Assembly (NCBI GenBank): GCA_963693305.1
Contig: OY855915.1
Span: 11,865,340 to 11,929,339, forward strand
DNA length: 64,000 nucleotides
Reading direction: 5' to 3'
DNA from: Meandrina meandrites
Taxonomy: Eukaryota; Cnidaria; Anthozoa; Scleractinia; Meandrinidae
Numbering within the stretch: the first letter of the stretch is position 1; every line of letters begins with the position of its first letter. The position numbers and the translations under genes were made by a program. Of the stretch, positions 34,676 through 47,389 are shown one piece after another. The notes below the pieces were generated by a model. That model worked only from the letters and a program-made list of their open reading frames with translations, was not told the origin of the DNA and searched no databases.

Positions 34676-37600
34676 TCATTGCCCGTAGCCCCGTCTGGGG
34701 CAAAGGCCACTAATAAGCACCCTCCAGTCATCACGGTCCTGGGCCAGTCGTTGCAGCTCTCCCCACGTGTAGCCATTTCTCCTCATGTCTGCCTCAAGGT
34801 CACGGCGCCACGAGTTTCTTGGCCGGCCCCTCTTCCTTTTGCCTTGAGGGTTCCAGGTGAGGGCTTGCCTTGCGATGTTAGATGAGGACTTCCGAAGGGT
34901 GTGGCCAATCCACTTCCAGCGTCTTTGAAGGATGTCAACTTCTATAGGCTGCTGTCTCGTTCGTTTCCACAGATCTTGGTTGCTGATGATGTCTGGCCAG
35001 CGTATCTTAAGAATCCTTCTGAGGCAGGTGTTAATGAAAGTCTGAATTCTTTTCATAGTGGCGACGGTGGTTCTCCAGGTTTCAGCTCCATAAAGCAATA
35101 CAGGCTTCACGATGGTGTTAAAGATCCTGATTTTAATGCTGGTACCGAGAAGTGATGATCTCCAGACATTCTTCAGCTGTTGGAAAGCTGCTCTCGCCTT
35201 GCCGATGCGAGCTCTTACATCAGCTTCTGTCCCCCCGGTGTTATCTACGATGCTGCCTAGATAAGTGAAGCTCTCCACCTCATCCAGCGCTTCACCTTCC
35301 AGCATAATGCGAGTATCCGTGACCGTGTTGACCTTCAGGACTTTACTCTTCCCCCTATGGATCTTAAGGCCCAAACATGCTGATGCGTCTGCAACAGAGC
35401 TGGTCTTTTGCTGCATCTGATGTCTAGTGTGCGAAAGAAGGGCCAGGTCGTCGGCATAGTCCAGGTCATCCAACTGCTTCCAAGGTGTCCACTGGATGCC
35501 ATTTCGGCCTTGGGCTGTAGATGTCTTCATTACCCAGTCCATCGTCAGAAGAAACATAAATGGTGACAATAGGCATCCTTGCCTCACTCCAGTTCTTACC
35601 TCGAAGGCATCAGTGAGTTGCCGTCCATGGACCACCCTGCAGGTCATCCCTTCGTACGAGTTTCTGATGATATTGGTTATTTTCTCCGGTATTCCGTAGT
35701 GTCTCAGTAGCGTGGACCGGCAAACCCTCTGCTTCCAGAGGGTTTGCCGGTCCACGCTGTCAAATGCTTTTTCATAGTCCACAAAGTTGATATAAAGAGG
35801 TGAATTCCACTCCAGGGACTGCTCCAGGATGATACGCAGCGTGGCGATTTGGTCGGTGCAAGACCTATTCTTACGGAAACCAGCTTGCTGCTCACGGAGC
35901 TGTGGGTCTATGGCATCTTTTATCCTGTTCAGCAAGACTCGATTAAACACCCTTCCTGGAATGGACAGCAGTGTTATACCTCTGTAATTGGAGCAGGAGC
36001 TGAGATCACCTTTCTTGGGGAGCTTGATGAGGTAACCCTCCTTCCACTCTGTTGGTACCTGCTCCTCATCCCAGATCTTATTGAAAAGAGGGTAGAGCAG
36101 CTCCACGTTTGTCCTGATGTCGGCCTTCATTGCCTCTGCTGGGATGTTGTCAGGTCCCGCAGCCTTGCCATTTCTCAGCTGCTTGATAGCGTTTTGAATC
36201 TCCTCCTTTGTGGGTGGGTTACAGTCAATGGTTAGGTCGCTATCGGCTGGCTGTACGTCCGGAGGGTCTGGGGGAGCGGGTCGGTTGAGCAGCTCCTCAA
36301 AATGCTCCACCCATCTCTTCTTCTGCCCTTCTAAGTCAGATATTGGGTGCCCATCCTTGTCTTTAACCGGTCTCTCTGGCTTGCTATACTTTCCCGATAG
36401 GTTCCTTATGGTGGCATAAAGGTCCCGCATATTTCCATGATAAGCTGCCTCTTCAGCCTCTACTGCAAGCGACTCCAGATAGTTGCGTTTGTCTGCCTTA
36501 AGGCTCCTTTTGACATTCCTGTTCATCCCTTTGTACTCCTCTAGCGCCTTAGCTTTTGCAGTCCGTGTTCGGCTGTTGTTAACAGCCACCTTCTTTGCTT
36601 TTCTTTCCTCAATCTTCTTCAGTGTCTCTGTGGAAATCCACCCCTTGTGTTTGGGGGTCCTCGGACCCAGCACTTCATTGCATGTCGATGTAACCGCTCC
36701 TTTCACTTTCTGCCATCTTTCGTCAATGGTTTCCTCCTCCATCAGCTCTTGCAGGGCCTGGAACTTATTGGAGAGTGTGATGCTGAATTCCTCTCGTTTG
36801 TTGGTATCATTCAGGAGAAAGGTGTTGTACCCAAAGCGTTGGTTTGTCTTCCCTGTCCAGTTCCTCCTCAGTTTGAGCTTCAACCGTGCAACCAGGAGAT
36901 GGTGGTCTGAAGCCACATCTGCCCCTCGCCTGACACGCACATCTTGGAGACTTCTTCTGAATCTCTTCCCGATGCACATGTGATCAATCTGATTCTCTGT
37001 CTGCAGGTCTGGTGATACCCAAGTCGCTTTGTGTATCCTTCGGTGTTGGAAGTAACTCCCTCCTATAACCAGGTCGCTTGTGGCACATAGGTCGGCAAAT
37101 CTTTCCCCATTGTCATTCATCTCCCCTAGACCTTGCTGCCCCATGATCTCCTCATAGCCCCTGTTATCACTGCCAATCTTGGCATTAAAGTCTCCCATTA
37201 CAATGATGACGTTTCGTTCTGGGCGATCCTGGATGATGGTTAACAGTCTGCTGTAGAACTCCTCCTTGTCTTGATCATCGCTATCATTCGTTGGGGCGTA
37301 GCATTGGATCACATCCATGTTGATTCTCCTCTCATTTGTGCGGAAGGTTGCTGTGATGATCCGTGGGCCATGCCCCTCCCATCCGATTAGTGCCCTCTGA
37401 GCTGTCCTGGACAACATCAGAGCCACACCCTGGGTGTGGGGAGCATTTTCTTGTCCATGCCCTGAAAACAGCAGCAGTTCCCCTGTGATCAGCCGCCTCT
37501 GACCAGAGCCAGACCATCGGGATTCACTTATTCCTAAGATTGAGAGCCTGTAGTTCCTCATCTCTGTGGCCACCTGTGCTGTTTTGCCAGTCTCGTACAT

Positions 37601-37705
37601 TGTTCGAACGTTCCACGCTCCGATGGTAGTGGTGGTTCTGGGGGAGATGATGGTAGTCGGCCTGGCAGCTTCCAGGTGGGCCTGGCTTTCACTGCCAAGC
37701 GTCAT
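34676..37705 (-). CDS. Endonuclease-reverse transcriptase of non-LTR retrotransposon
   Basis: The frame is 1009 aa. The N-terminal apurinic-type endonuclease spans about residues 28-270: [21 protein letters not shown] and [10 protein letters not shown] give the expected metal- and phosphate-binding motifs. A linker and then a reverse transcriptase follow (about 480-790) with [33 protein letters not shown] and YADD. The C-terminus has [11 protein letters not shown] and [16 protein letters not shown], typical of these LINEs. It copies its own RNA into a nicked target. One oddity is that seven extra residues (QRVCRST) sit between [13 protein letters not shown] and [10 protein letters not shown]. 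They are encoded by the return arm of a perfect palindrome, and they probably harm activity. Confidence 0.9.
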   Translation of the reverse strand: MTLGSESQAHLEAARPTTIISPRTTTTIGAWNVRTMYETGKTAQVATEMRNYRLSILGISESRWSGSGQRRLITGELLLFSGHGQENAPHTQGVALMLSRTAQRALIGWEGHGPRIITATFRTNERRINMDVIQCYAPTNDSDDQDKEEFYSRLLTIIQDRPERNVIIVMGDFNAKIGSDNRGYEEIMGQQGLGEMNDNGERFADLCATSDLVIGGSYFQHRRIHKATWVSPDLQTENQIDHMCIGKRFRRSLQDVRVRRGADVASDHHLLVARLKLKLRRNWTGKTNQRFGYNTFLLNDTNKREEFSITLSNKFQALQELMEEETIDERWQKVKGAVTSTCNEVLGPRTPKHKGWISTETLKKIEERKAKKVAVNNSRTRTAKAKALEEYKGMNRNVKRSLKADKRNYLESLAVEAEEAAYHGNMRDLYATIRNLSGKYSKPERPVKDKDGHPISDLEGQKKRWVEHFEELLNRPAPPDPPDVQPADSDLTIDCNPPTKEEIQNAIKQLRNGKAAGPDNIPAEAMKADIRTNVELLYPLFNKIWDEEQVPTEWKEGYLIKLPKKGDLSSCSNYRGITLLSIPGRVFNRVLLNRIKDAIDPQLREQQAGFRKNRSCTDQIATLRIILEQSLEWNSPLYINFVDYEKAFDSVDRQTLWKQRVCRSTLLRHYGIPEKITNIIRNSYEGMTCRVVHGRQLTDAFEVRTGVRQGCLLSPFMFLLTMDWVMKTSTAQGRNGIQWTPWKQLDDLDYADDLALLSHTRHQMQQKTSSVADASACLGLKIHRGKSKVLKVNTVTDTRIMLEGEALDEVESFTYLGSIVDNTGGTEADVRARIGKARAAFQQLKNVWRSSLLGTSIKIRIFNTIVKPVLLYGAETWRTTVATMKRIQTFINTCLRRILKIRWPDIISNQDLWKRTRQQPIEVDILQRRWKWIGHTLRKSSSNIARQALTWNPQGKRKRGRPRNSWRRDLEADMRRNGYTWGELQRLAQDRDDWRVLISGLCPRRGYGQ
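35709..35758. repeat. 23-bp perfect palindrome inside the reverse transcriptase
   Basis: Arms 35709-35731 and 35736-35758 are exact reverse complements separated by CTTC. The extra arm keeps the frame and adds seven residues to the polymerase domain. The pattern is typical of a template-switch (snap-back) mutation or a cloning/assembly artefact. Confidence 0.9.
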
Positions 37706-38266
37706 TGGCCGTCGTGCTAGAGGTCCGTCAACTCCCCAGGCCGTAGTGTCTCTTGGTATGCGTCTTAGCGTTTCTGTAGCAGTGCAATTTTTTATGAGGT
37801 AGGGTTGCTGACCCCACGCCCAACCCCCAACCTGGAGGGCCAGGATGCTGTTTTGTCTGACCCCTCACCTGCAGACCCACCCGGCATGGTTAGACCTACC
37901 AGGAGCACAAGGCTCCCGCCGTTACGGCTCTGAGGATCATAAGGGCACACAAGCCTCCCTGCCACGACAAGGCACAACACCAAGCAATAAAGGTTCCAAT
38001 ATATTGAAAATTTCAGTTAATGAAAGTAGTTTATTAGCACCTGGCAACTTTCAATGACCTATTGTAAACTCAACTATATTAGTTTTTACATTGTCCAAGC
38101 AATACCAAAGTCCGTGTACAATGGTCAAGTGATTTTAGCGAGGCGGATGAATGATTCTATGAGAAAGAACACATTGAACTCACTGATCGGCATGCAAGGA
38201 TGTTAAATTTTGAGTGTCTTTTAATAATTTTCTAAGTTTTAGAATTTGTTACAAAAGTGCAAAACT

Positions 38267-40900
38267 ATGTCAAATAGTTCGTCGTGTAGCTCGATAAACG
38301 ATCTTTCCTTCAACGTTTGCCAGTTTTTCCTGAAAACTCGCGAGAACGACATTTCAGTACGTGGAATACCAGCTGTGCTTCTAGGCGCCATAAACGCTGT
38401 GTTTCGCTTCTAGCAGTGGCTGGCAACGCCTTAAGGTGGCTCGACTGGGTTTTTTAGGGGCAACACCGCTCAAGTTTGAGAACTAACCAGACTGTCATTA
38501 ACAATGCCATCGAAAAACGATCACCACAGCTGAATTAGGTAAAGATGAAAATTTGTTATGACCAGTGTTATTTTGACATCGGAGTTGTCATAGCAACGCA
38601 GTGACGTCATCACGTTTATCAATTTCGTTCGTATTGCTCGGCACCAGGAGATTTTTTCGGAAATCGCTCAAGGGAGCATGTACCTCTTATACCTGCCTCA
38701 ATGTTGGCAAAGTTTGAACAAATTCTGTGAGAGCGTTATCGAAATTTTTGGGGATGAAGTTTCGAGGGTCATGAATACAGTAAAAAACATACTATTGAGA
38801 TAATAGGGTAATATCTGAAGAACACGACGCGCTTTCACGACCGATTGCGAAAAAAACGGATTTGATGAGCGTGCATTCAGGTGCTATTGTTGCCACTTTT
38901 GTAAATAATTTGGTCTACACCTACAAATGTGATAATTATTTGGAAACCGCTCGATGAATTTTTTTAGAAACTTGTCAATCTCGAGGTTTTCATCAGTTTA
39001 TATGGCCTGCAAGTTTCAAGGTCATTAAGGCAATAAAATCGGATTTTGTGTTTACAAGTGAGTGTCCTCATTATTCACGGGCATTGTATTCAAATTTCAT
39101 TTTCACGTGCACAACTCAGCAAAAAATTCATTTGCATTTTATCAGTGAGTTTAGACTTTTTTCCTGATCTGTTGTTCTACACAAAAATAGCTTTTCGTTT
39201 CCTGGTGAAAGAGACCCTCGGCATTGCTGTATTCCAGTCTAACGGCGTAACAAATATTATTACAGTTTTCAAGTCATATAAGCATGTTTCCCGAACATTT
39301 TTAGAAAGCAATTGAGCATTCTGTTTAATGCAAATGAATTTTTTGCTGAGATGTGCACGTGGACATGAAAGTAAAAAACAATACACGTGAATAATGAGGA
39401 CACTCACTTGTAAACACAAAATCTGCGAGAGAAAAGTAGTACATTGGAGCCCCGATTTTATTGTCTTAAATGTTTTCAATGACCTTGAAACTTGCAGGCC
39501 ATATAAACTGATGACAACCCTCGAGATTGACAAGTTTTTAAAAAAATTCATCGAGTGGTTTCCAAATAATTATCACATTTGTAGGTGTAGACCAAATTAT
39601 TTACAAAAGTGGCAACAAGAGCACCTGAATGCACGCTCATCAAATCCGTTTTTTTCGCAATCGGTCGTGGCGATCCCCATAATTTTGTATACACAATTTT
39701 AAATGGCATCAAACTACTATGAGATGAAACTGCATCCCCAAAGCGCCAGGTTTTCTTCAGATATTACCCTATTATCTCAATAGTATGTTTTTTGCTGTAT
39801 TTATAACCCTCGAAACTTCATCCCCAAAAATGTCGATAACGCTCTCACAGAATTTGTTCAAACTTTGCCAACATTGAGGCAGGTATAGGAGGTACATGCT
39901 CCCTTGAGCGATTTCCGAAAAAATCTCCTGGTGCCGAGCAATACGAACGAAATTGATAAACGTGATGACGTCACTGCGTTGCTATGACAACTCCGATGTC
40001 AAAATAACACTGGTCATAACAAATTTTCATCTTTACCTAATTCAGCTGTGGTGATCGTTTTTCGATGGCATTGTTAATGACAGTCTGGTTAGTTCTCAAA
40101 CTTGAGCGGTGTTGCCCCTAAAAAACTCAGTCGAGCCACCTTAATTTTAATGGCAATATGGAGGAAAACGTCCTTCAGAACTCCTTCCTACATTCTTCTT
40201 GCTGGACTCGCCGCCACAGACTTAGGAACAGGGTTAATCACTCAGCCATTGTATGCAGGTTATATTTTTGGACGATTGAACTGCATTGTGATCGTCGCTG
40301 CAGATATGGCTAGCCGATATTTTGCTACCGTGACGTGTGAGACGATCACAAAGATGGCTGCATATGAGTCGCCGTTCCCTCATAACTGCTCGCCGTGCTT
40401 ATTTTATTTATGGAGTACTAGTTCTCCTTCCACTTTTGTTCTTAGCAGGCCGTTTGTGGCTCCTGTCGTTACAATCTTACCGTGAAATCTTGGAACCTCT
40501 TTTACTGGGAATTTTCACCGCAGTATGCTTTGCAACAACATCCTTCGCATACTTGAAAGTTTTCCGAATAATTCGCCGTCAACAGCGACAAATCCAGGCA
40601 AACCAATTCAGCCAATGTTTTGCTCAGTCGGTTATCACCTTGAAATACAGAGCGTCAGTTTCTACCGTTTTGTACATCTGGCTGTTGTTCATACTGTGTT
40701 ATTCGCCTTATGTGGTTTATACTAATGTGAACGCCTTGTTGACAAAGTCCGGGGCAAACTCGTCCATTTTAGGTTGGCACGTATCAGCAACTCTGGTATT
40801 AATGTCGTCATCACTAAATCCCATTCTTTATTGCTGTAGGATAAAGGAAATTCGAGATGAGATGAAACTGATGATGAAAAATGTTTTTTGCAAAGTTTGA
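38267..40900 (+). pseudogene. Class A (rhodopsin-like) GPCR pseudogene split by a foldback element
   Basis: An intronless receptor of about 300 aa. It starts at ATG 38267 (MSNSSSCSS, a possible glycosylation site) and runs to LLGAINAVF, then a frameshift before 38411. TM1 (LLAVAGNAL at 38407-38433) is cut by the TTAA-flanked element 38435-40140 and resumes as ILMAIWRKTSFRTPSY at 40144. TM2 (LLAGLAATDLGTGL) and TM3 (NCIVIVAADMASRYF) follow. A second frameshift near 40330-40360 destroys the DRY region. TM4-TM7 then continue to 40900 with NPILY (NPxxY). Insert plus duplicated TTAA is 1710 bp, a multiple of three, so the receptor frame is the same on both sides. The remote tail (KLMMKNVFCKV) is intact. 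The ligand is unknown. Two frameshifts plus the insertion make it a pseudogene. Confidence 0.85.
38435..40140. mobile_element. 1.7-kb foldback element in TTAA
   Basis: The left end GGTGGCTCGACTGGGTTTTT and the right end are inverted copies, and homology of the arms continues for about 700 bp on each side (38435-about 39135 and about 39310-40140). Arms are similar but not identical. TTAA flanks both ends (38431-38434, 40141-40144), the target used by piggyBac- and Kolobok-type transposases. Open frames inside are not recognisable, so it must be mobilised in trans. Confidence 0.85.
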
Positions 40901-41067
40901 CCTTGGATGACTAATTAATACTGCGATTGCTGAAAATCCAGACAGATTGGAAAGGACATTTGATAAAATGAATTACTGAAATATGATAAATTTTAAGCTC
41001 ATCATTTGTTTAAATGAACATTTCATCTTTGGCATTTGATATGTTTCCTTTTGCTAAACTGTATTTA

Positions 41068-41430
41068 TTCGACTAAGCGCCCTGGGTGCTTATTAATTGT
41101 GTGGACCTTGACAGTGGGCGCTTATTCGAGGATGGGTGCTTATTAAATTTTCACCATTGTCAGCAAGTAATAAGACTATTTGCAACAAAACAATAAATAA
41201 TAACAAAACGTGAAGATGTTTCTTTAAAGTACTAAGAACTAGCATGAAATTTTGAGGAAAATTCCAACATTCTCATGGACTGTCAGATAATAAATTTAGA
41301 GTAATAATACTTCTTCTGTGCACTTTATTTTTATTTTGGAGAGGGGGCGGGGGGGTGGGCGCTTCGAGGCTGGGCTCTAACTTTTCCTACTTAAAGTGTG
41401 GGCGCTATTCGAGGTTCGGCGCTGTAGTAG
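41068..41430. mobile_element. MITE-like repeat with GGGCGCTTATTCGAGG motifs
   Basis: Units such as GGGCGCTTATTCGAGG, GGGTGCTTATTA and GTGGGCGCTATTCGAGG recur in the left and right thirds, with a G-rich tract at about 41341-41360. This looks like a non-autonomous DNA element of a type frequent in marine invertebrates. Precise ends are not resolved. Confidence 0.45.
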
Positions 41431-44400
41431 ACTAATAATACTCCAACTATAAAAAATGTTTGATGATTGAATTATAGGGGATTTTGCCTTATTGAACATC
41501 TTAAAATTATACCAAAATTGCAATAATTTGAAATCCAAATTATTGGATTTAATTAAATTTCTTATTTGTATGAAGTTCGCGGCTTGATGAAGCATTGTAT
41601 AAAAATTTCAACTAGATATAACTTTTAAAAAGTGTGATTAAATGTATATTTGCACTTACCATTCAAATAAAATACAACGAATCATATTGATGTTTGTTAG
41701 CATTCGTATTTCTTTGCACATACAGCTTTTCCATGAAGGATACTCAATACTGAACATCACATTCGCTTTTAATTTTAACAAGAAGAAGCACTTCTCCCGC
41801 CCTGATGAAAGAAAACCCCTTCCGCGCGCTTACACTCCACTACTTACAATTTAAAAACTTCGCTTGCGTATTCAAACACGTTTAGCGTACACTATGTTGT
41901 AACGAACATCTTTTCCCTCTGATGAAGGTGGACAGAGGCCACAGAAAATTTAGTGATAAATTAAACCACAGATCGGATGAATCTTAACTCAAATAATCAG
42001 TGTACCGGACCGACTGCTACAGACAAAGTATATTCAGAATAAGAAAATAAACGGCCACACAACAAGTAGGCTCGATTTCCAGCCGTTTTGTGAGCCCGCG
42101 TTCCTTGCCCCACACCACCTCCGAGAACATTCTAGTGGTCCTTGAGATCATAAAAATTTAACGTGACAACACACTCGCTAAATGGCCTTCACAACGTGTA
42201 AATTAAACAAAGTCCCCTTGGCTCGCAGCATGTTGTTTTCTGTTACACCAGAAGCGCTCGGCGACATTGCATAAGACCTCTTTATCTATATTCAATCTAA
42301 CGACAGCAAAGAAATGCACCTAAATGGTGCAATGATATCAGTAATGTGAGTCCATCATGGCTATTGGTAAAAGCGTCGTCTATTTGGTAAGAATCATAAA
42401 GATTTACTGTTAGAAATTTTAATATTATCGTCTTTCATAATTTGTTTTGGTTAATATATGAGTGACATTGCGTTGTAAAGTTAAACGCTTCGAGTTGCCA
42501 GTTGAATATTAGAACTTTTACACGATCTTTAAGCCTTAATTGAGTGTTTCGAAATGCAGAAAACGACAGTTTACGTAAACGACTTAAGTTTCAAACAACT
42601 TTTGTCTTGGACCGAAGTTTTACCAATACATCACCATTACATGGTTGAAATCCGTCAGAAAATTAAAGGGGTTTTTGACATGTATTTATTCAAATGAAAT
42701 AAAAGTATTGTATTACAATTGAATCGTTAAGTGAATGTCGGTCTCAGTGATGAAATTTTGTTTTTGAAGAGAAAATAGCTTTGAGCTGAAAATACATTAT
42801 AGCAATAAAGGAATCTTCTAGATACTATACGTAGTTATGATATTATTCAAAATGGACTCGGTTGCAAATATTTGGGGGATATTTGTGAAGAACATGTTAT
42901 AATCTTCAGAATGGACCTCGTTAATTATTCAGTTCTAACAAAGAAAGTTTGTTCGTATTTCCTACTGTTTTCGCGGAACAAATACCAATAAAAACAATTT
43001 TCAGTGGCCTTTAGCCATTTTAGTAGTTTTACAATATAGGCCAAACTTATGAAGCCGAGGAAGTATGTGCATGAATATGGGCTAGTTATTTTCAGCCTCT
43101 AAATCGCTAAAAAGCCGTGAAAAAAGAAAATTGCTTTAAAAGTTTAAAAGGATATTTCTACCGTATTATTTATTTAGAAAATGAAAAGCAATCAGTTAAA
43201 ACAACATAAAATGATTTAAATTTTCTTAGAAATTTTCCAGAAATAAAATATTATTGTCATTGATCTCATCCAACTTACTTACGTTTATTAGTATCATTAT
43301 AGCAAATAGGATGATCCGTATTTAGTAGTGATTGGTATTTTCAAAGCAAATATAATCTCGATAACTTTATTTCATGATTAATTTTTTTGTCTTTGAGGTG
43401 CTGTTGTGCCAACACAAAGGGAAAAAAGCATTTTACAAACAGATTACAATGTTTACATATCATACTACCGGCTTTAGTAATAGCGTGCTAAAAAGTAAAA
43501 AATATCGATTTTTGCACTATACACATAAGTGTGTCTCGAGAAAGGATTATTGGACATCCTTCTTAGAGAATATAAAAAAAAAATCAAGTTAACTTCAGAT
43601 AATTTGATTAATAAATTATGTCTCGTGGTTTTTTTTTTCGTTTTTAATGGTTTTCAGTTTTTTTTATGTTAGTTGTGAATTTGGTTGATGACGTCTTTAT
43701 TCTCACCATTTACTTGACTTTCTTGCCATTTGTTGTAGGCCATGCCGTTTCTATTTATCTGCACGAGATAAAAAACAAACTTTGCATATGCAGATTAATA
43801 TCACAAACAGTTTCCCCGATATTTGGATTTGCAAAACTAACATTAATTTTAATGGGGCTACAAAAGAAAAATATGTAAAGTTAGTTTTGGAATGTTGAAA
43901 GAACTCGAGAATTGGGTATCAAACTCTTCCTTAGCGGAATTGTTTTCTTTTCCTCTGTCTTAAAGGGACAATGTATCGGCTGGTACATCGTGTTTTCATA
44001 ATGAGTATGGCCGGGAGCTGGCGATTCAACGCGTTTTGTTACCTTGAAACTGAAAGAAACAAAACAACAAAATTGGTGAAAGCAAAGGAACATCAACTAA
44101 AAAGAAAAACATATAACTTAAGATTCAAAATTTCACCGGAATGGAACTTCTGATTTCTTGACATCTTGTCACAAAATGAAATTTGATGAACTGTAATCCA
44201 CTTCCATCCTGGTAATCCTGTTCTTCTTCCCCAAGATTCGTGTACAATTTTTGCTCTTTAGAATCTTTTATCCAATTTATTTGTATATTTGGTGACATTT
44301 GGCAAAATATCGAAATTAGAAAAGAGGAATCTCGATAATCAGTCGGGAAACTGTCCCTATAAGACAGGTCCTGATGAGAGATCTTTCATGTGCAGGTTAT

Positions 44401-44764
44401 AATAATAAAAACTCACATTCCATTAGCCCTCACTTTAAAACACAGATAATTGGCAGCTCGAAAATTGCTTGTTTCTGTACAGTTTATTGGTACAACAGTT
44501 TTTTAGTCACTAACTGTTCCTGTATTATGAAATAGGCCGTCCTTTATTTTTACGCCCGGGAAAGTTTCGTCGAGGCAAACTCGAGTTTTGTAGGTAAGAC
44601 ATTTTCTTTGTTCTATTTACCTCTGTATTTATTAGAATGTGTATTGTCAGTGGTATAATAATATGGCCTCACTAGAATTCACTGTAGTATTAATCATTAA
44701 TACCATAAACGTCTTCCTATACGTCCTGGGGTCGGATGCCTGCAAACATCTTGATATGTAACAG
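41431..44764. other. No gene recognised
   Basis: More than 3 kb of AT-rich DNA. The plus-strand frame 43666-43878 is hydrophobic but lacks a recognisable domain or splice context. Nothing else is supported. Confidence 0.4.
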
Positions 44765-44773
44765 TGTCGTTCA

Positions 44774-44881
44774 TAGCCTACGTGTAGCCGTACCCACCCC
44801 CCGAAGAAAAACGGGAGGGAGGGAACACGTTCCCTCCCTCCCGTTTTTCCTCGGGGGGTGGGTACGGTTACACGTAGGCTA
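44774..44881. mobile_element. 108-bp MITE with 9-bp target duplication
   Basis: Arms of about 51 bp (TAGCCTACGTGTAGCCGTAC...) differ at only two positions and are separated by about 6 nt. TGTCGTTCA lies directly outside both ends (44765-44773 and 44882-44890). Nine bp points to Mutator-like mobilisation. Confidence 0.85.
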
Positions 44882-45076
44882 TGTCGTTCAGTATTCATAT
44901 TCATGAAAACCTCTTAATAAAGGGGCCTTGTCACGATAATTTAAGTCCTTTTTCTAATAGAAACTGAAATGCTCTTAAATTAAAAGAGAAAACCTCAAAA
45001 TTATAGTTTGCTAAAGTGGAAAAACACCAAAGAGGAAGTGAAAACCAATCAAAGGTCTCTTTGAGACTACGACTAT

Positions 45077-46015
45077 TTTGCATGATGAAGTACATGTATG
45101 AGCAGTAGTATTAGCAGAAAAGATGAAAATATTTTGGTGATGTTCCAAAAATAATTTTCTTTCTTCTATCCCTTCTTTAAACCTCTTAAAATTTCACTCA
45201 AATCGCTGAGCTCTGGTAATTATCAGACACAGCGCCTTCGCAAAAACTTGTATCGGGATTTTTGGTGCAAATTTACTAACAACCATTGAACAAATACTTC
45301 AGCTGTGCTGCGCTTTGGAAACCCTTCCGAAAGAGATGTTATGACCCGTCTATTGTTTTTCGTGACAAAAATACTCAATAATGCATAACGCTCTAGACAC
45401 ATTTACGCGTCGCGGACCCATGTGTTAAGTCAGGTCAATGCTTTGGTATACTGTTTTAGAAAGCAGGGAGGACGAGAGTTCAACACACGGGCGGGCAAGC
45501 CCACGATTCTTTTTTTCTTTTCTTTTTTTCCCTTCCGACGTGTTTTTTATTTCTTTTTCCCCCAAGAGGCTAACAAGTGCTTCTCATTTATTATTTTGCT
45601 CAATATTCATGCATTGCATGCATTATGTTATTAAAACCCACGCATGTCTAAAGCCTGCGTTCATTTCGTAACAACGACACCAAATGTTTTCTAGGTAATG
45701 TTTTTAAACAATTCAAATAAGGAAATGCTCGCACCCCATGCTCTTGACATAGCTGATAACTATGTCATCATTGTTTTACTAAGTTCCACATTTGTAGACA
45801 TTTAATTTTATCTTCGTTAAGTTAAGTTATGCATTGCCTTTGGTCAGCGGAATTACAAACAAAAGTCTACGACCCAAGGCACGACCGACATCCATTCGCC
45901 GTCTGTATACTCCTATTTTGCATTCTGCAAACAAAGTCGTAAAAACGAAAAAAGGATGGTTTACATCGAGGAATATTAAGATCGATTGCGAATTACAATC
46001 TTGAAAACTTTGGCC
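45077..46015. repeat. Segmental duplication, copy 2
   Basis: Diverged direct partner of 27831-29325. It lacks both insertions seen there but has about 170 bp extra at about 45203-45375. No coding content can be recognised. Confidence 0.75.
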
Positions 46016-47389
46016 AACTTTTTGAAAATGCACTATCCATTACGTAGCTCCTTTACGAAGGCCTCTAAATTTTCTCTTAAACTTAGAACTTTGAAATCAG
46101 CCATAAAGGATATAGACACATCACAATGCAATCACCAAGGGTGATGACTGCTATTTTGCTGACAAATCGATCGAAGGGGAGCAGACATATAGAGGATATT
46201 GCAAGTTGCCGAGAAGATATGAATTTTATGTTCGAGTGGCAGAAACAATATTTCAAGAGTGAGCGTAAATCACCACTGACTTTGAATTGAATCCGATGCG
46301 GCAATCTCTTGACGGCCGGATAGTTTTCAACTGCTTTTGTTTTCTTCTTTACAACATCTTGCACTTTGTGAAATTCCTTGCGAAGAATTCCCTTTTAAAA
46401 CCTTGAAATTGTCAAAGCTTCCATTATCATGTTATCGTCCTTAAGTTTTTCTTTTCCGTCGATTGATTAAATTAAACCTGCTTGTCGATGCTTGCTAACA
46501 GCAAACGACACAAGAAGCCAAGTTCATTCAACAAAGTAGAAAAGGCGCGAATCGTGACGTCAATGAGTGATATGACACTCGCGAGCGTGTCATACGGAAA
46601 ATGCGCCTCTCGGGTCCCGGATGGAGTGGCGTATGGAATCTTCGAGTGGTTTAGTTCCCAGTAAAACACTCTCCAACATGCAATAAAAGTAGGTCCGCAA
46701 GGCGTACATGTGTCTAGTCTAGCTTAGCCAAATTTTTTAGCGTTATATCATCGTGTCTGTGCTTCGCACTAGACACAAAAACGAATATGGTATCCAGATC
46801 CCATTCTGCACCATGGACATCTGACTACCAGATTAGGACGTAAAACGATATTGAATATATTTCCTTTCTTACTGATAAAAAAGTTTAGAAATACATTTAT
46901 TATAGTTTACATTTTGTTCCCGTTTTTCCAATGTAACTGTGACAGATTTCAAGCTACCTCCTCAGGGGACCCTTTCTAGAATCTGAAACCCAAACTGTTT
47001 GCTTTCCCCAGTTCCCACCAGTCTAGATTATGGTACCCAGACTCTCTTAGAGTTGTCCGCGTAAGGAGGTATGACGTTTCATGCGAGGAGTCTCCGAATT
47101 TCTATACTGATGCCCTTGGATCCAGTTTGGCAAAATGTAGTTCAATTCTCTTGGATTCAGTACAAAGATGAAGGAAACGTCAATAGATTTAGTTAAATAT
47201 AGTTTTGATGTGTCACCGAATTCTCAGAACTACCTCTAAAGAAATTTATCACAATTAGCAATTATGCCATATTTCAAGATTGTAAATTTCATTCTAGTGC
47301 TCTTCTCTTCTCCTTTGACATATAATTAGACGAAGAGTTAGATTTCTTGCAATTTGCAATTAAAAACTAAATTTAATTTATGTTTTCAG
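46016..47389. other. Upstream of the fibrinogen-domain exon; nothing firm
   Basis: Upstream exons of the modular gene, including a signal-peptide exon, would be expected here or further left, but I cannot identify them. The frame at 46482-46664 has no known domain. Confidence 0.35.

Larger units (their letters stand above)
34640..37985 (-). mobile_element. APE-type non-LTR retrotransposon (RTE-like)
   Basis: A single long frame (34676-37705) is preceded by about 280 nt of GC-richer 5' leader on the minus strand, up to about 37985. It is followed by a short tail (TGATGATATTGCTATGAGAC). One-frame endonuclease plus reverse transcriptase, no gag-like frame and a short 3' tail fit RTE-like elements; the exact clade is not certain. 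I see no target duplication. The frame is open throughout, so the copy is young. Confidence 0.8.

Noticed and set aside
34655..37983. Plus-strand frames opposite the LINE
   Set aside because: Shadows of the long endonuclease-reverse transcriptase frame.
39046..39702. Open frames inside the TTAA foldback element as transposase
   Set aside because: They are short, appear as mirrored pairs in both arms, and show no transposase motif.
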